From Coriobacteriia bacterium (lineage in GTDB: Bacteria; Actinomycetota; Coriobacteriia; Coriobacteriales; UBA8131): a stretch of DNA of 10,034 bases. Made by a program: the position numbers and the translations under genes. Position 1 is the first letter of the stretch. Every line of letters starts with the position of its first letter. Below, one piece after another: positions 1 through 8,300 of the stretch. The DNA lies in assembly GCA_009779015.1 (NCBI GenBank), contig WRFC01000019.1:1-10034 (forward strand), given 5' to 3'. The notes beneath the pieces were generated by a model that saw only the letters and a list, made by a program, of their open reading frames with translations, did no database searches and was not told the origin of the DNA.

Positions 1-2159
1 AAGAAGTCTTGGAACTGTTCGTAGAGCTGGTGTTTGTGCAGGTAGTCGTAGCAGCGGAAGGCGATTTGGAGGTAGTCGGCGGCCGTGCCCTTCTTTTTGA
101 ACGACTCGGACATCACGCTTTTTTCGTGCCGCAGGTAGTTATAGAGCGGCTGGTGGAGAAAATAGATGGTCTCGCTGGCCGTCATGTAGGCATCGTTGAA
201 ATAGGCATCTTCAAAGAGCAGGCCGTCGGGGAAGTCGATCTGGTAGCGGTCGATGATCTCGCGGCGGTAGATCTTGTTGCAGAGCGAGACGTCGGTGTTG
301 ATGATCTGTTGCCAGTCGATCTTTCGGCGGCCACGGTATTTGAGGCGGAGGTACTCTTCGACGCCTTGTTTGAGCTCGTCGGGGATCTCAAAGATGATCT
401 TCCAGCCGCAGATCACGACATCGACCTGCTGTTCGATCAGCGTGTCGTGCATGATGCGGCACATGTTGGGGTCAAACCAGTCGTCGCTGTCGCAGAACAT
501 CAGGTAGGGCGCGCGGGCTTGCTGGAGGCCGGTGTTGCGGGTGGTTGAGACGCCGGAGTTGGCCTGGTCGATGGCGATGACGCGGCTGTCGCGCTCTGCG
601 TAGGCACGCATGATGGCTAGCGAATCGTCGGTGGAGCCATCGTTGACGCAGATGATCTCGATGTCGATGAGGCTTTGGCCGACCAGGCTGTCCAGGCATT
701 TGGATAGGTACGGGCCGGTGTTAAAGACGGGGACGATAATGCTGATGAGGGGGCCGGCCAGCGGTTCGGGCTGGTGCGGGGGCTGGTGCGGGGGCTGACT
801 GCCCGGCGGTTCGGCTAGCTGCCCGGCTGCCCGCTGCGTCTGCCCGGCCGCCTGCCCAACCAACTGCCCGGCTGCCCGCTGCGTCTGCCCGGCCGTCTGC
901 CCAACCAGCTGCCCGGCCGCCTGCCCAACCAGCTGCCCGGCCGCCTGCCCAACCAGCCGCCCGGCCGCCTGCCTGTCCCGCTTTTGCACCAGTTGCCTCA
1001 GCTGCAGCAACAGCTGCTCGTTCTGGGCATACAGATAGCGGATGTCAGCCCGCATAAAAAACTGTCGCCGATAGGATGGGCTGATCTTGTACCAGATGCG
1101 GACGATCAGGTTTTTCAGGCGCTGGCTAAAGCCGGGTACCTGGTCAATGTTTATAAAAGGCTCTGGGTCTTTCAAAAACCGCTGCAACTTGTCTAGCTCG
1201 TCGGCCTTTAAGAGGCTGTAGTCAAACAGGCCGGCCTCTTCGGCGGCCTTGAACTCCTCGGTCATGAGGGCGGCAAAATCGCGCGCCAGGCCGCCGGACA
1301 GCCGCCCCAGGTTCCAAAAATAGATATCGACCTTGCGCTGCTGGACGATGCCGTCGAGGCGCGCATTCAGTTGCCGCGCGCCCACAAAACGCTCGATCTC
1401 GTGCAGTTCGTCGGCGACATAAAAGGCCTTGCCCCGGCTATTCACCGATGAGCCCTCGTTATCTAGCCGGTAGTGCAGATAGGCCGCATCGGTAAACCAG
1501 ACGCGCGTGGCGCACGCCCAGACCTTGAAATTAAAGGAGGTGTCTTGGTACGAGGCGCCCGGCGTCGTTAGAAAGCAAATCTCGTTGGCGCTTAAGAAGT
1601 CGCGCCGGTAGATGGCCGCCCAGATGCAGGCCAGGCGCGAGAAGACCTCGGGCTCGGCGGCCGGGTCGATCACCCGGTCGCACATGCTGGGTGTAAACAG
1701 GTGAAACATGACGTCAGACCCCACACCATCGCCATCTGTGCGGTAATGGTAGAAGCTGCTCTTGACGACTTGGGCCTCGTGCGCTTCGGCCAGGTTGTAA
1801 AGGTCGGCAAACATATCGACAGAAACCCAGTCGTCCGACTCTACGATGCCCACGTACTTGCCGCGCGCCCTGGCCAGACCTTTGTTCATCGAGTCGCCAT
1901 AGCCCGAGTTTGGTTTGGTTATGACCTCGATACGCGGGTCGCGGGCGGCATACTCGGCCAGGATCTCTGGGCTTCTGTCGGTTGAGCCGTCATCGATACA
2001 GATGATCTGCAGCTCAGAGAGCGTCTGGTCAAGGATGCTGTCGAGGCACTGGCGCAGGTAGCGCTGGACATTGCAGATCGGGACAAGGACCGATACCTTG
2101 ACCTCGCCGCCCCTGTTGCCCCCTAAGACGTTTTGTTCAACGCCCATTTCAATACCCAT
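1..2159 (-). CDS. Tandem two-domain family-2 glycosyltransferase (partial, C-terminus beyond the left edge)
   Basis: The frame is open from the ATG at 2159-2157 to the left edge, giving 719 visible residues without a stop. An AAGGAAG ribosome binding site lies 7 nt upstream of the start. The first GT2 (GT-A fold) domain starts near residue 20 (VSVLVPICN), with DDGST at 56-60 and ESDDW at 107-111. A middle part of about 270 residues ends in a possible coiled coil (about 375-397). A repeat-rich Gln/Ala/Gly linker spans about 397-449, followed by a Pro/Gln/His stretch to about 469. The second GT2 domain starts near 470 (ISIIVPVFN), with NDGST at 506-510 and CDSDDW at 556-561. Both nucleotide-sugar and metal-binding motifs look intact. 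GT2 enzymes transfer sugars from nucleotide-sugars; two in one chain suggests synthesis of a repeating surface polysaccharide or glycosylation of a cell-wall polymer. The sugar and acceptor cannot be read from sequence. There is no signal peptide, so a cytoplasmic enzyme is expected. It is transcribed divergently from the protease gene. Confidence 0.9.
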   Translation of the reverse strand, partial: MGIEMGVEQNVLGGNRGGEVKVSVLVPICNVQRYLRQCLDSILDQTLSELQIICIDDGSTDRSPEILAEYAARDPRIEVITKPNSGYGDSMNKGLARARGKYVGIVESDDWVSVDMFADLYNLAEAHEAQVVKSSFYHYRTDGDGVGSDVMFHLFTPSMCDRVIDPAAEPEVFSRLACIWAAIYRRDFLSANEICFLTTPGASYQDTSFNFKVWACATRVWFTDAAYLHYRLDNEGSSVNSRGKAFYVADELHEIERFVGARQLNARLDGIVQQRKVDIYFWNLGRLSGGLARDFAALMTEEFKAAEEAGLFDYSLLKADELDKLQRFLKDPEPFINIDQVPGFSQRLKNLIVRIWYKISPSYRRQFFMRADIRYLYAQNEQLLLQLRQLVQKRDRQAAGRLVGQAAGQLVGQAAGQLVGQTAGQTQRAAGQLVGQAAGQTQRAAGQLAEPPGSQPPHQPPHQPEPLAGPLISIIVPVFNTGPYLSKCLDSLVGQSLIDIEIICVNDGSTDDSLAIMRAYAERDSRVIAIDQANSGVSTTRNTGLQQARAPYLMFCDSDDWFDPNMCRIMHDTLIEQQVDVVICGWKIIFEIPDELKQGVEEYLRLKYRGRRKIDWQQIINTDVSLCNKIYRREIIDRYQIDFPDGLLFEDAYFNDAYMTASETIYFLHQPLYNYLRHEKSVMSESFKKKGTAADYLQIAFRCYDYLHKHQLYEQFQDF
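769..792 (-). repeat. Two tandem 12-bp repeats (GGCTGGTGCGGG) coding for PHQP
   Basis: Two exact back-to-back copies of GGCTGGTGCGGG on the plus strand encode the PPHQPPHQP part of the linker just before the second GT2 domain. It is a separate short array from the 21/24-bp repeats and is also in-frame. Confidence 0.85.
819..974 (-). repeat. 21/24-bp tandem repeat array encoding the inter-domain linker
   Basis: On the plus strand the units run 21 bp (819-839), 24 bp (840-863), 21 bp (864-884), 24 bp (885-908), 24 bp (909-932), 24 bp (933-956) and a partial unit (957-974). Each starts CTGCCCGG or CCGCCCGG. Positions 819-863 and 864-908 are two copies of a 45-bp composite differing at only a few bases. 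Both unit lengths are multiples of three, so copy-number change keeps the frame. The translated units are AAGQLVGQ (24 bp) and AAGQTQR (21 bp). Near-identity at the DNA level, not only in protein, points to recent slippage or recombination. Confidence 0.9.
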
Positions 2160-2166
2160 GAAACCA

Positions 2167-2173
2167 CTTCCTT
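2167..2173 (-). promoter_or_regulatory. Ribosome binding site of the glycosyltransferase gene
   Basis: The minus-strand sequence is AAGGAAG, 7 nt from the ATG at 2159. It supports that start over the in-frame ATG at 2147, which lies 12 nt further downstream. Confidence 0.7.
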
Positions 2174-2227
2174 GTTTTTACCGCCCATGACCCTGTAAGC
2201 AAATTTTGAGTTATCTCATAACATCTT

Positions 2228-2256
2228 ACTATATGGTATAAGCAGCCAGATTTACA
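2228..2256 (-). promoter_or_regulatory. Candidate promoter for the glycosyltransferase gene
   Basis: On the minus strand, TATAGT (plus 2228-2233) matches five of six bases of the -10 consensus. A weak -35, TGTAAA (plus 2251-2256), sits 17 nt upstream. The expected leader would be about 60 nt. The -35 is poor, so the call rests mainly on the -10 and its position in the AT-rich divergent region. Confidence 0.35.
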
Positions 2257-2278
2257 CCGTATTGACGTCACATTTACG

Positions 2279-2311
2279 GGCGTTCTGCGCTTGCGTTTTT
2301 TGGCGTTCTGC
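2279..2311. repeat. 10-bp direct repeat GGCGTTCTGC upstream of the protease gene
   Basis: GGCGTTCTGC occurs exactly at 2279-2288 and 2302-2311, 23 bp start to start, close to two helical turns. The pair brackets and overlaps the candidate protease promoter (-35 at 2291-2296), which fits a regulator binding site. The regulator is unknown. Confidence 0.5.
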
Positions 2312-2319
2312 TGTATATC
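2291..2319 (+). promoter_or_regulatory. Candidate promoter for the S8 protease gene
   Basis: TTGCGT (2291-2296) and TATATC (2314-2319) are separated by 17 nt and would give a leader of about 45 nt before the ATG at 2371. Both hexamers are imperfect. TTGAGT (2206-2211) with TATATG (2230-2235) at 18-nt spacing is an alternative further upstream. Confidence 0.35.
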
Positions 2320-2370
2320 AGATAAACATAGTTTTTCTCAATCGAATTGTTTTTCTATCGGGGGCGTAAT

Positions 2371-5139
2371 ATGAAAACAATGAGGATTTTTGTCGCGACG
2401 ATATTGGCCTTTCTTTTATTTCCGGCTCAAGCCGTTTTTGCCGCCGGAATTACAAACCCGCCTATAGAGAACCCACCAGTAACCGCTGAGTTCTCGACCC
2501 TTGACCAAGCGCAAGAGGCCGGCGTGGCGGGCACTATCCCCGACGACCCCTCGGCTTATCAAAGCGACAGCATGATTGTCGTCTACAAAGACGCGACGCC
2601 CACAGCGACAGACGTCAATTCTGTCGAGGGCGGCATCTCTAGCCTTTCGGTGGGCCAAGAGGATGTATCAAGCGACGTCATCAGCACGGTTGACGGCCAG
2701 GCGGTCGCGGCAGTAGATGTGCCAAGCGATGTCTCGCTGGACCAGGCCATGCTCGAGGCGGCCAACAACGACGCCGTGGCTTACGTGCAGCCCAACTACT
2801 ACTACAGCGACTTTGCCACGACCACCACCACCGCCGCCACCACGGGCACCGCCGCCGCCACGAGCGCCACCGCCGCCACTGCCATCCAGACCCTGGCGGC
2901 GTCGCCGCTAGACTACTCGCAGCCCAACGACCCGTATTTTACCAACGGATCGCAATGGTACCTGAACTCGATCTTTGCGCCCACAGCTTGGGATAAGGCC
3001 CGGGTTAACCACAAAGTAACGGTCGCGGTCGTTGACACCGGGGCGCGCCTGACCCATCTGGACCTGGCGGCAAACCTGGCCAAAGATGCCAGCGGCAAGG
3101 TCATGGCTTGGGATGCCACACAAAACTGCTACCTGGCCAGCAGCTCTAATTACGGGGCTGGCTTTGGCGATCTGAACGGGCACGGCACCCATGTCTCGGG
3201 GTTGGTTGCGGCCGTGACCGATAACGGCATCGGCATTGCCGGGGACTCGTACAACGCCGATGTTCTCCCCATCAATGTCTTTTATTGGGCCAATGTCAAC
3301 GGCCAGGTCAGCCTTGTGGCCGATACCTCGACCCTCATAGCAGCGTATAACTATGTGGCCAAAGAGGCTAAGGCCCTGAATATCAGGGTGGTCAACATGA
3401 GCCTGGGAACATACCAAGACCCCGGGTCGTCTTCGACTGACTCGGCGCTTTACAAGGCGGAGCAGAGCGCTACGGCGGCCGGCATTCTGACGGTGGCGGC
3501 GGCCGGCAACGATAACACCAGCACGCCGGTTTATCCGAGCGATTGGCCCGATGTCTGCTCGGTCGTGGCGGTCGGCGCCAATAACGTCAAGGCCTCGTAC
3601 AGCAACTACAACGCCAACAAGGATATTGCGGCGCCCGGCGGCGATAATGGCATGGGCATACTTTCGCTGGGGTACACTTCGAACACGGCTTACGCCACGA
3701 TGATGGGGACCTCGATGGCTGCGCCGCTGGTCTCGGGAGCGGCTGCGCTGCTTTTTAGTATCAACCCTGCGTTGACGCCGGCGCAGGTCAAGTCGCTGCT
3801 TTGCTCGACCGCCCGGGACCAGGTGGGCGACTACCGCGATACTCCCGGGCGGGACGACTACTATGGGTATGGCTTGCTGGACGTGCAGGCGGCCGTTGAC
3901 CAGCTGATTGCGAACCCGCCCAAAGTGGCCGCCATGGCGCCCACGATAACTGCGCAGCCGGCCAGCCCCATCTTTTATAAGGGGCAGAAGGCCACGGCCT
4001 TGAAGGTGACGGCCAAATCGCCCGATGGCGGCACGCTGAAATACCAGTGGTACTCGAATACGGCCAACTCCAAGACCGGGGCAAAGGCCATCAGCGGGGC
4101 CACGGGCGCCAGTTACACGCCGCCAACCAAGAGCGCGGGCATCGTCTACTATTTCTGCCGGGTGACCAACACCAAGAGCGGCGCTAGCCCCGCCACCAAA
4201 ACGGCCGACTCAAAGATCGTGGCCGTGCGTGTTGCCGCCGATTTCAACAACACGGTGGTGACGGTTGTGCCGGACGCCAAGACCGGGCTGCGGCTCGAGA
4301 TACCGGGGCAGTCCAAGGCGAGCGGCGCCCAGGCCGGGCTTTGGAGCAACAACAACGGTGCCAACCAGCGCTACCTGCTGGTGCGTGATGCCAACGGGCT
4401 CTATCGTTTGAAGAACGTTAATTCGGGGCTCTATCTGACGGTCAAGGGCGGCAAGGCGGCCAACGGCGCGGCGATTGTGCAAAGCGCGTCTTCGACCAGC
4501 AAGGCGCAACGGTTCATGGTCAGCTATGAGGCAAGCGGCAAGTACACGCTGGTCTCGGCACTGGATACGGGTTACGTTATTGCCGTCAGCGGCAGCGCCA
4601 CCAGTGCCAGCAGCGTCAAGTCGGCGGCTAAGATAGTGCTGCAAAAGCGCAACACGGCTTCGGCCACACAGGTCTTTAGGCTTGGCGTGGTCAAGCCGGT
4701 GATTGCCAGCGGCACCGTGGTGACGATCAGAAACTACATGACCGGGCGCTACATGGATGTCTGCGGTGTCTCAATGCTTAATTACGCGCAGGTCCTGACC
4801 TGGTCGGCCACGGGCGGGCAAAACCAGAAGTTTCGAATAGATTTTGATGCGGCGACCGGCTATTACTATATTGTGCCGCTTAACTCATCCAAGCCTCTGA
4901 CCTTGTATGCCAGCCATCTCTTTATGAATGGCAGCACGGTCTTTCAATACACCAAGACCACGGCCTTGCGCCAGCAATGGGATATTCGCAAGAACAGCAA
5001 CGGCACCTACACCTTCTATCAGCCGAACTCAGGCTTTGCGCTCTCGGCCTGCGGCGGCTCTAAGACGTTGGGCACACCGGTCATCATTTGGCCGGTCAAT
5101 GGTGCCGGCGACCAGTCCTGGGTGTTCAAGAAGCAGTGA
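2371..5139 (+). CDS. Secreted subtilisin-family (S8) serine protease with Ig-like and two RICIN domains
   Basis: This 922-residue protein is expected to be exported and to cleave proteins outside the cell. A signal peptide ends near residue 24 (AVFA-AG). An S8-type prodomain spans about 60-145, from SDSMIVVYKD to AYVQPNYYY. A Thr/Ala low-complexity linker (about 149-170) precedes the catalytic domain (about 185-512). The triad is D222 (VVDTG), H271 (NGHGTHVSG) and S448 (GTSMAAP), with oxyanion N380 (AAGND), so the protease looks active. An Ig-like domain (about 525-620; YQWY, YYFCRV) and two beta-trefoil RICIN domains (about 626-770 and 776-922) follow. These may bind carbohydrate or cell wall. 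The start at 2371 was chosen because MKTMRIF begins a normal signal peptide and matches the MKT start of the next secreted protein; a TTG at 2347 would add eight unlikely residues. The only upstream ribosome-site candidate is a G-run at 2360-2364. There is no LPXTG or membrane anchor. The substrate is unknown. Confidence 0.92.
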   Translation: MKTMRIFVATILAFLLFPAQAVFAAGITNPPIENPPVTAEFSTLDQAQEAGVAGTIPDDPSAYQSDSMIVVYKDATPTATDVNSVEGGISSLSVGQEDVSSDVISTVDGQAVAAVDVPSDVSLDQAMLEAANNDAVAYVQPNYYYSDFATTTTTAATTGTAAATSATAATAIQTLAASPLDYSQPNDPYFTNGSQWYLNSIFAPTAWDKARVNHKVTVAVVDTGARLTHLDLAANLAKDASGKVMAWDATQNCYLASSSNYGAGFGDLNGHGTHVSGLVAAVTDNGIGIAGDSYNADVLPINVFYWANVNGQVSLVADTSTLIAAYNYVAKEAKALNIRVVNMSLGTYQDPGSSSTDSALYKAEQSATAAGILTVAAAGNDNTSTPVYPSDWPDVCSVVAVGANNVKASYSNYNANKDIAAPGGDNGMGILSLGYTSNTAYATMMGTSMAAPLVSGAAALLFSINPALTPAQVKSLLCSTARDQVGDYRDTPGRDDYYGYGLLDVQAAVDQLIANPPKVAAMAPTITAQPASPIFYKGQKATALKVTAKSPDGGTLKYQWYSNTANSKTGAKAISGATGASYTPPTKSAGIVYYFCRVTNTKSGASPATKTADSKIVAVRVAADFNNTVVTVVPDAKTGLRLEIPGQSKASGAQAGLWSNNNGANQRYLLVRDANGLYRLKNVNSGLYLTVKGGKAANGAAIVQSASSTSKAQRFMVSYEASGKYTLVSALDTGYVIAVSGSATSASSVKSAAKIVLQKRNTASATQVFRLGVVKPVIASGTVVTIRNYMTGRYMDVCGVSMLNYAQVLTWSATGGQNQKFRIDFDAATGYYYIVPLNSSKPLTLYASHLFMNGSTVFQYTKTTALRQQWDIRKNSNGTYTFYQPNSGFALSACGGSKTLGTPVIIWPVNGAGDQSWVFKKQ

Positions 5140-5171
5140 GGGGGCGGCTGACCGCGCTTATCCCCTTTTTT
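5140..5171 (+). terminator. Probable Rho-independent terminator after the protease gene
   Basis: Immediately after the TGA, GGGG (5140-5143) can pair with CCCC (5162-5165). They enclose an inner hairpin GCGG-CTGA-CCGC (5144-5155), and six T residues follow (5166-5171). The inner unpaired GCTTAT makes the stem imperfect. It implies that the protease gene and the next gene are separate transcripts. Confidence 0.55.
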
Positions 5172-5239
5172 GGGTGAATATGACAAAAAAAGAGAGAGAG
5201 GCAAAAATTAATAGGTAGTTTTTAGATGAAATGGGCTTG

Positions 5240-5248
5240 TGCTATAAT
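5240..5248 (+). promoter_or_regulatory. Extended -10 promoter of the RICIN-glucosaminidase gene
   Basis: TGCTATAAT is a perfect extended -10 element (TG-N-TATAAT). No good -35 is seen at 17-18 nt spacing, only a T-rich TTTTTAG around 5219-5225, as is usual for extended -10 promoters. Transcription would start near 5255 and give a leader of about 85 nt. Confidence 0.75.
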
Positions 5249-5254
5249 CAGAGC

Positions 5255-5285
5255 TTGTTTTTCTGAGCCAGGCTTTGAGAAACAA
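5255..5285. promoter_or_regulatory. 31-bp near-perfect palindrome at the expected transcription start
   Basis: The arms are symmetric about A5270. Twelve of fifteen position pairs are complementary in DNA, and two of the remaining three would be G-U pairs in RNA. The outer arms are TTGTTT (5255-5260) and AAACAA (5280-5285); the inner arms are AGCC (5266-5269) and GGCT (5271-5274). The palindrome begins 7 nt after the -10 box. It could be a dimeric repressor operator or a stem-loop at the mRNA 5' end. Confidence 0.6.
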
Positions 5286-5326
5286 TAATATGCAAGAACA
5301 AGAGGCAGGCTGCCCCAGACACAGGT

Positions 5327-5333
5327 AAGGAAG
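5327..5333 (+). promoter_or_regulatory. Ribosome binding site of the RICIN-glucosaminidase gene
   Basis: AAGGAAG lies 5 nt before the ATG at 5339. It is the same core as that of the divergent glycosyltransferase gene and fixes the start. Confidence 0.75.
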
Positions 5334-5338
5334 TCACA

Positions 5339-8300
5339 ATGAAAACGCAGCATAAGGCAGGCCGAATCTTTTTCAGTGCCATCGTCGCTTTTCTCCTCAC
5401 ATTTACTATGCTCCCCCTTCAGAGCGTCTTTGCCGCAACTACGGCAGGCGGCACTTCGGCTGATGGGCAGACGGTGGCCGGGACAACGGACCCGGGCAAC
5501 ACGGCCGTGGGCGACACCGGTGCCGGTGACGCGGTCGTGGGCGACACGGGTGCCGGTGACGCGGGCGCAGTTGCAGGCGACCAGGCACCGACTGCGGCCA
5601 GCTCTGACGACGGCACCGGGATAGCCACAGACGCGGTCGCGGACACAAGCGCAGGCACAAGCGGTACAGCGGCGACCGACACTACGAGCCCCCAGGCAGA
5701 GCTGCCAGCCCAGGCCGACAGCCAGGCCACGGCGGCGCCCAGCACGGGCATCAGCTCTTTAGCTGCCGCACCAGAGGCGACTGTTCCCGCAGCCTCTGGC
5801 CAGGCAACGACCGGCAGCCAGGCCGCTGGCAGCGATGCGGCTGCGGCTGCGGCTGCGCCCTCAACCGGCGTGACCACGCTTGCGGTGACGCCCCAGTCGG
5901 TCAACGACACCAGCTTTGACGGGGACGTCGTGTACTTCTCGTCCACAAGCCCTGCGATCTCTGGGGATGTCATCGACATTATGGGCGAGTCTAAGGATAG
6001 CTTGGCCTCGGCGATCGTCTACCCCAACCACAATGGCCCCAACCAGCGTTTTCGCCTAGAGCTGCAGCCAGACGGCTATTATCGGATCGTCAACGTTTAT
6101 TCGGGGTTGGTGCTGGATATCATGGGCGAGGCCATGGTCTCGGGAACGCAGATCATCCAGTACGCAGACCATAACGGGGATAACCAACGCTGGAAGATCG
6201 TCAAGCGCGCGGACGGTACGTATACCCTCCTCTCGAAAAAGAACGAGAGCTACTGCATAGATTTTAAGGCGGACAAAGCAAACGGCTTGAACATGGCGGT
6301 CTTAAGGCCAGCCAAGAGCACAACCGCGTCGCAGGGCTTTAAGGTCAACGTGATTTCGCAGGTCGTCAAGAACGGCACATATACGGTCAACTCGCCGGCT
6401 GCCGATAAAGTGCTGGACATCAACGGCCAGTCTCAGGTGCCGGCCACAAACGCCATCATCTATCCGCCCAACGGCGGCCTCAACCAACGCTTTGTTTTTA
6501 CCTATCAGCCCAAGAACGGGTACTATACAATCACCGCCGCCCACTCTGGCCAGGTCTTGGATGTCTTTGGGGCAAGCCGGGTCTCGGGTACCGCCGTCAT
6601 CCAATATCCCACGAATGGCGGCTATAACCAGCTCTGGAACATCACAAAAGACTCCTCGGGCAAGCTGGTCATCCGTTCGGCCTGGGGCAACCTGTCGCTT
6701 GACCTGAACAAGGGGTCGACAGCCAGCGCCAACACCATCGATGCCACGACCTACACCGGTGCCGCCACGCAAAAGTGGACGCTGACCGCCAGCACCCTGA
6801 TAGATAATGGTGTTGTGAACCTCAGCATCTCGACCGGTAAGAACCTCGAGATCGTCAGCGGCTCGGCCAAGAGTGGCGCAGCTACCCAGATCCATACCTC
6901 GCGCGATGTCATCTACCAGCGCTTTTATGTTGAGAGCGTGGGCACGAACACCTATGTCTTAGAAGCCGTGAACAGCGGGCTGAGGCTTGGCGTGGCATCG
7001 GCCAGCAGCACGGCCGTCGGTGTCTATACGGCCAATAACGCCTCGACCCAAAAATGGCAGGCCGTGATTGCGGGCAACGGCTATTTTTACCTGAAGAACG
7101 TGGCCAGCGGAAAATACCTCAGCACTACGGGCAACAGCGTGGCGCAGAGCGCCGCCTCGGCGGTGACGACCAAGCTGAACACGGCCTCGCAGCTCTGGAA
7201 GGCGGTGCCGGTACCGGCCTTGCCGGCGGGCGACTATAACTTCAACAGTGGGCTGGGCGGCAACCTGAGGCTAGATAACTTTAACAACACCTCGGCGGTC
7301 GGCAACATGCAAGACGTCTGGACGGCCAATGAGACCTTTGCCCAAAAGTACAGGCTGACCTTGCTGGCCAACCAGAACTATACGATCACGAATATCGGCT
7401 CGGGGCTGAACCTGCAGGTCAAGTCGAACAGCATCGCCAGCAGCACGGGCAAGGGGACATTGATCCAAAACATCCCCAACAGCTCGAGCACCGGGCAGCA
7501 ATGGAACTTTGCCTATGCCGGGGGCGGCTATTTTTACATTACCAGCGCCTTGGCCGGGCAGCAGGTCTGCCTCTCGGTGGACAACAACACGGCAGTGGCC
7601 GGGACAGCGGTGAATATCTGGAACAAGACCGCAGGGACCAAAGGCCAGTACTTTAAGCCCGTGCTGTTGGGCGAGACCAGCTATATAACGATGAATATGA
7701 GCATCGCCACCTTTACCGCCTGGCAGGCTGCATCAGCGAGCCTAGACGGCATCTATAATACGTCCGGCCAGCTCATCAACCCCTGCGACCCGACTCAGAA
7801 CGGCGATCGCATGCTGCAGTTCATGGACCTGCGCAAGTCTACCGGGCTGACGGCGGCCCAGATCAACGCCTATATCGACAGCTCGGCGGCCGGCAAGACC
7901 GGGCTTTTGCATGGGCAAGGCGCGACCATCGTGGCCGCTGCCAAAAAGTATGGGATCAACGAGGTCTACCTGATCGCACACGCCAATCTAGAGAGCGGCT
8001 GGGGCAATTGGGTCTTGGGCGATGCCCAGAACCAGGGTTATTACTACGACGGCACAACGCTGGTCTCGGACGGCAACGGCGGCATGCGCACGTACCCGGC
8101 CGGGACCTATTACAACTTCTTTGGCATTGGCGCAGTCGACTCGGCACCGGTCACCGGAGGACAGGCAATGGCTATCCGCAACGGTTGGAACTCTGTCCAG
8201 AATGCCATCATGGGCGGCGCTGAGTGGATTGCCGAGAACTACATCTACGGAATTGACCTGAGCGGCAACGGCGGCGGGATACTCAACGCCTATCCGCAGC

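Noticed and set aside
819..974. CRISPR array
   Set aside because: Units are contiguous without unique spacers, encode a regular peptide in frame, and lie inside a gene.
9..1985. Several plus-strand reading frames opposite the glycosyltransferase
   Set aside because: The minus strand gives one continuous frame with two recognisable GT2 domains. The plus-strand frames lack ribosome sites and read as antisense composition.
2347..2370. TTG start for the protease at 2347
   Set aside because: It would put eight residues, including two arginines, ahead of a complete signal peptide. The ATG at 2371 fits better.
2908..3417. Minus-strand frames of up to 169 residues inside the protease gene
   Set aside because: They overlap the S8 catalytic core in antisense, and no domain or ribosome site was seen.
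4928..5218. Plus-strand 96-residue frame across the end of the protease gene
   Set aside because: It overlaps the second RICIN domain in another frame and runs through the probable terminator, with no ribosome site.
5735..5770. Sortase-like motif APSTG
   Set aside because: It is in the N-terminal third, with no hydrophobic segment or basic tail after it, so it cannot be a cell-wall sorting signal.
5419..5979. 186-residue minus-strand frame opposite the low-complexity region
   Set aside because: It is an Ala/Val/Pro-rich antisense shadow of the repeat-rich secreted protein.
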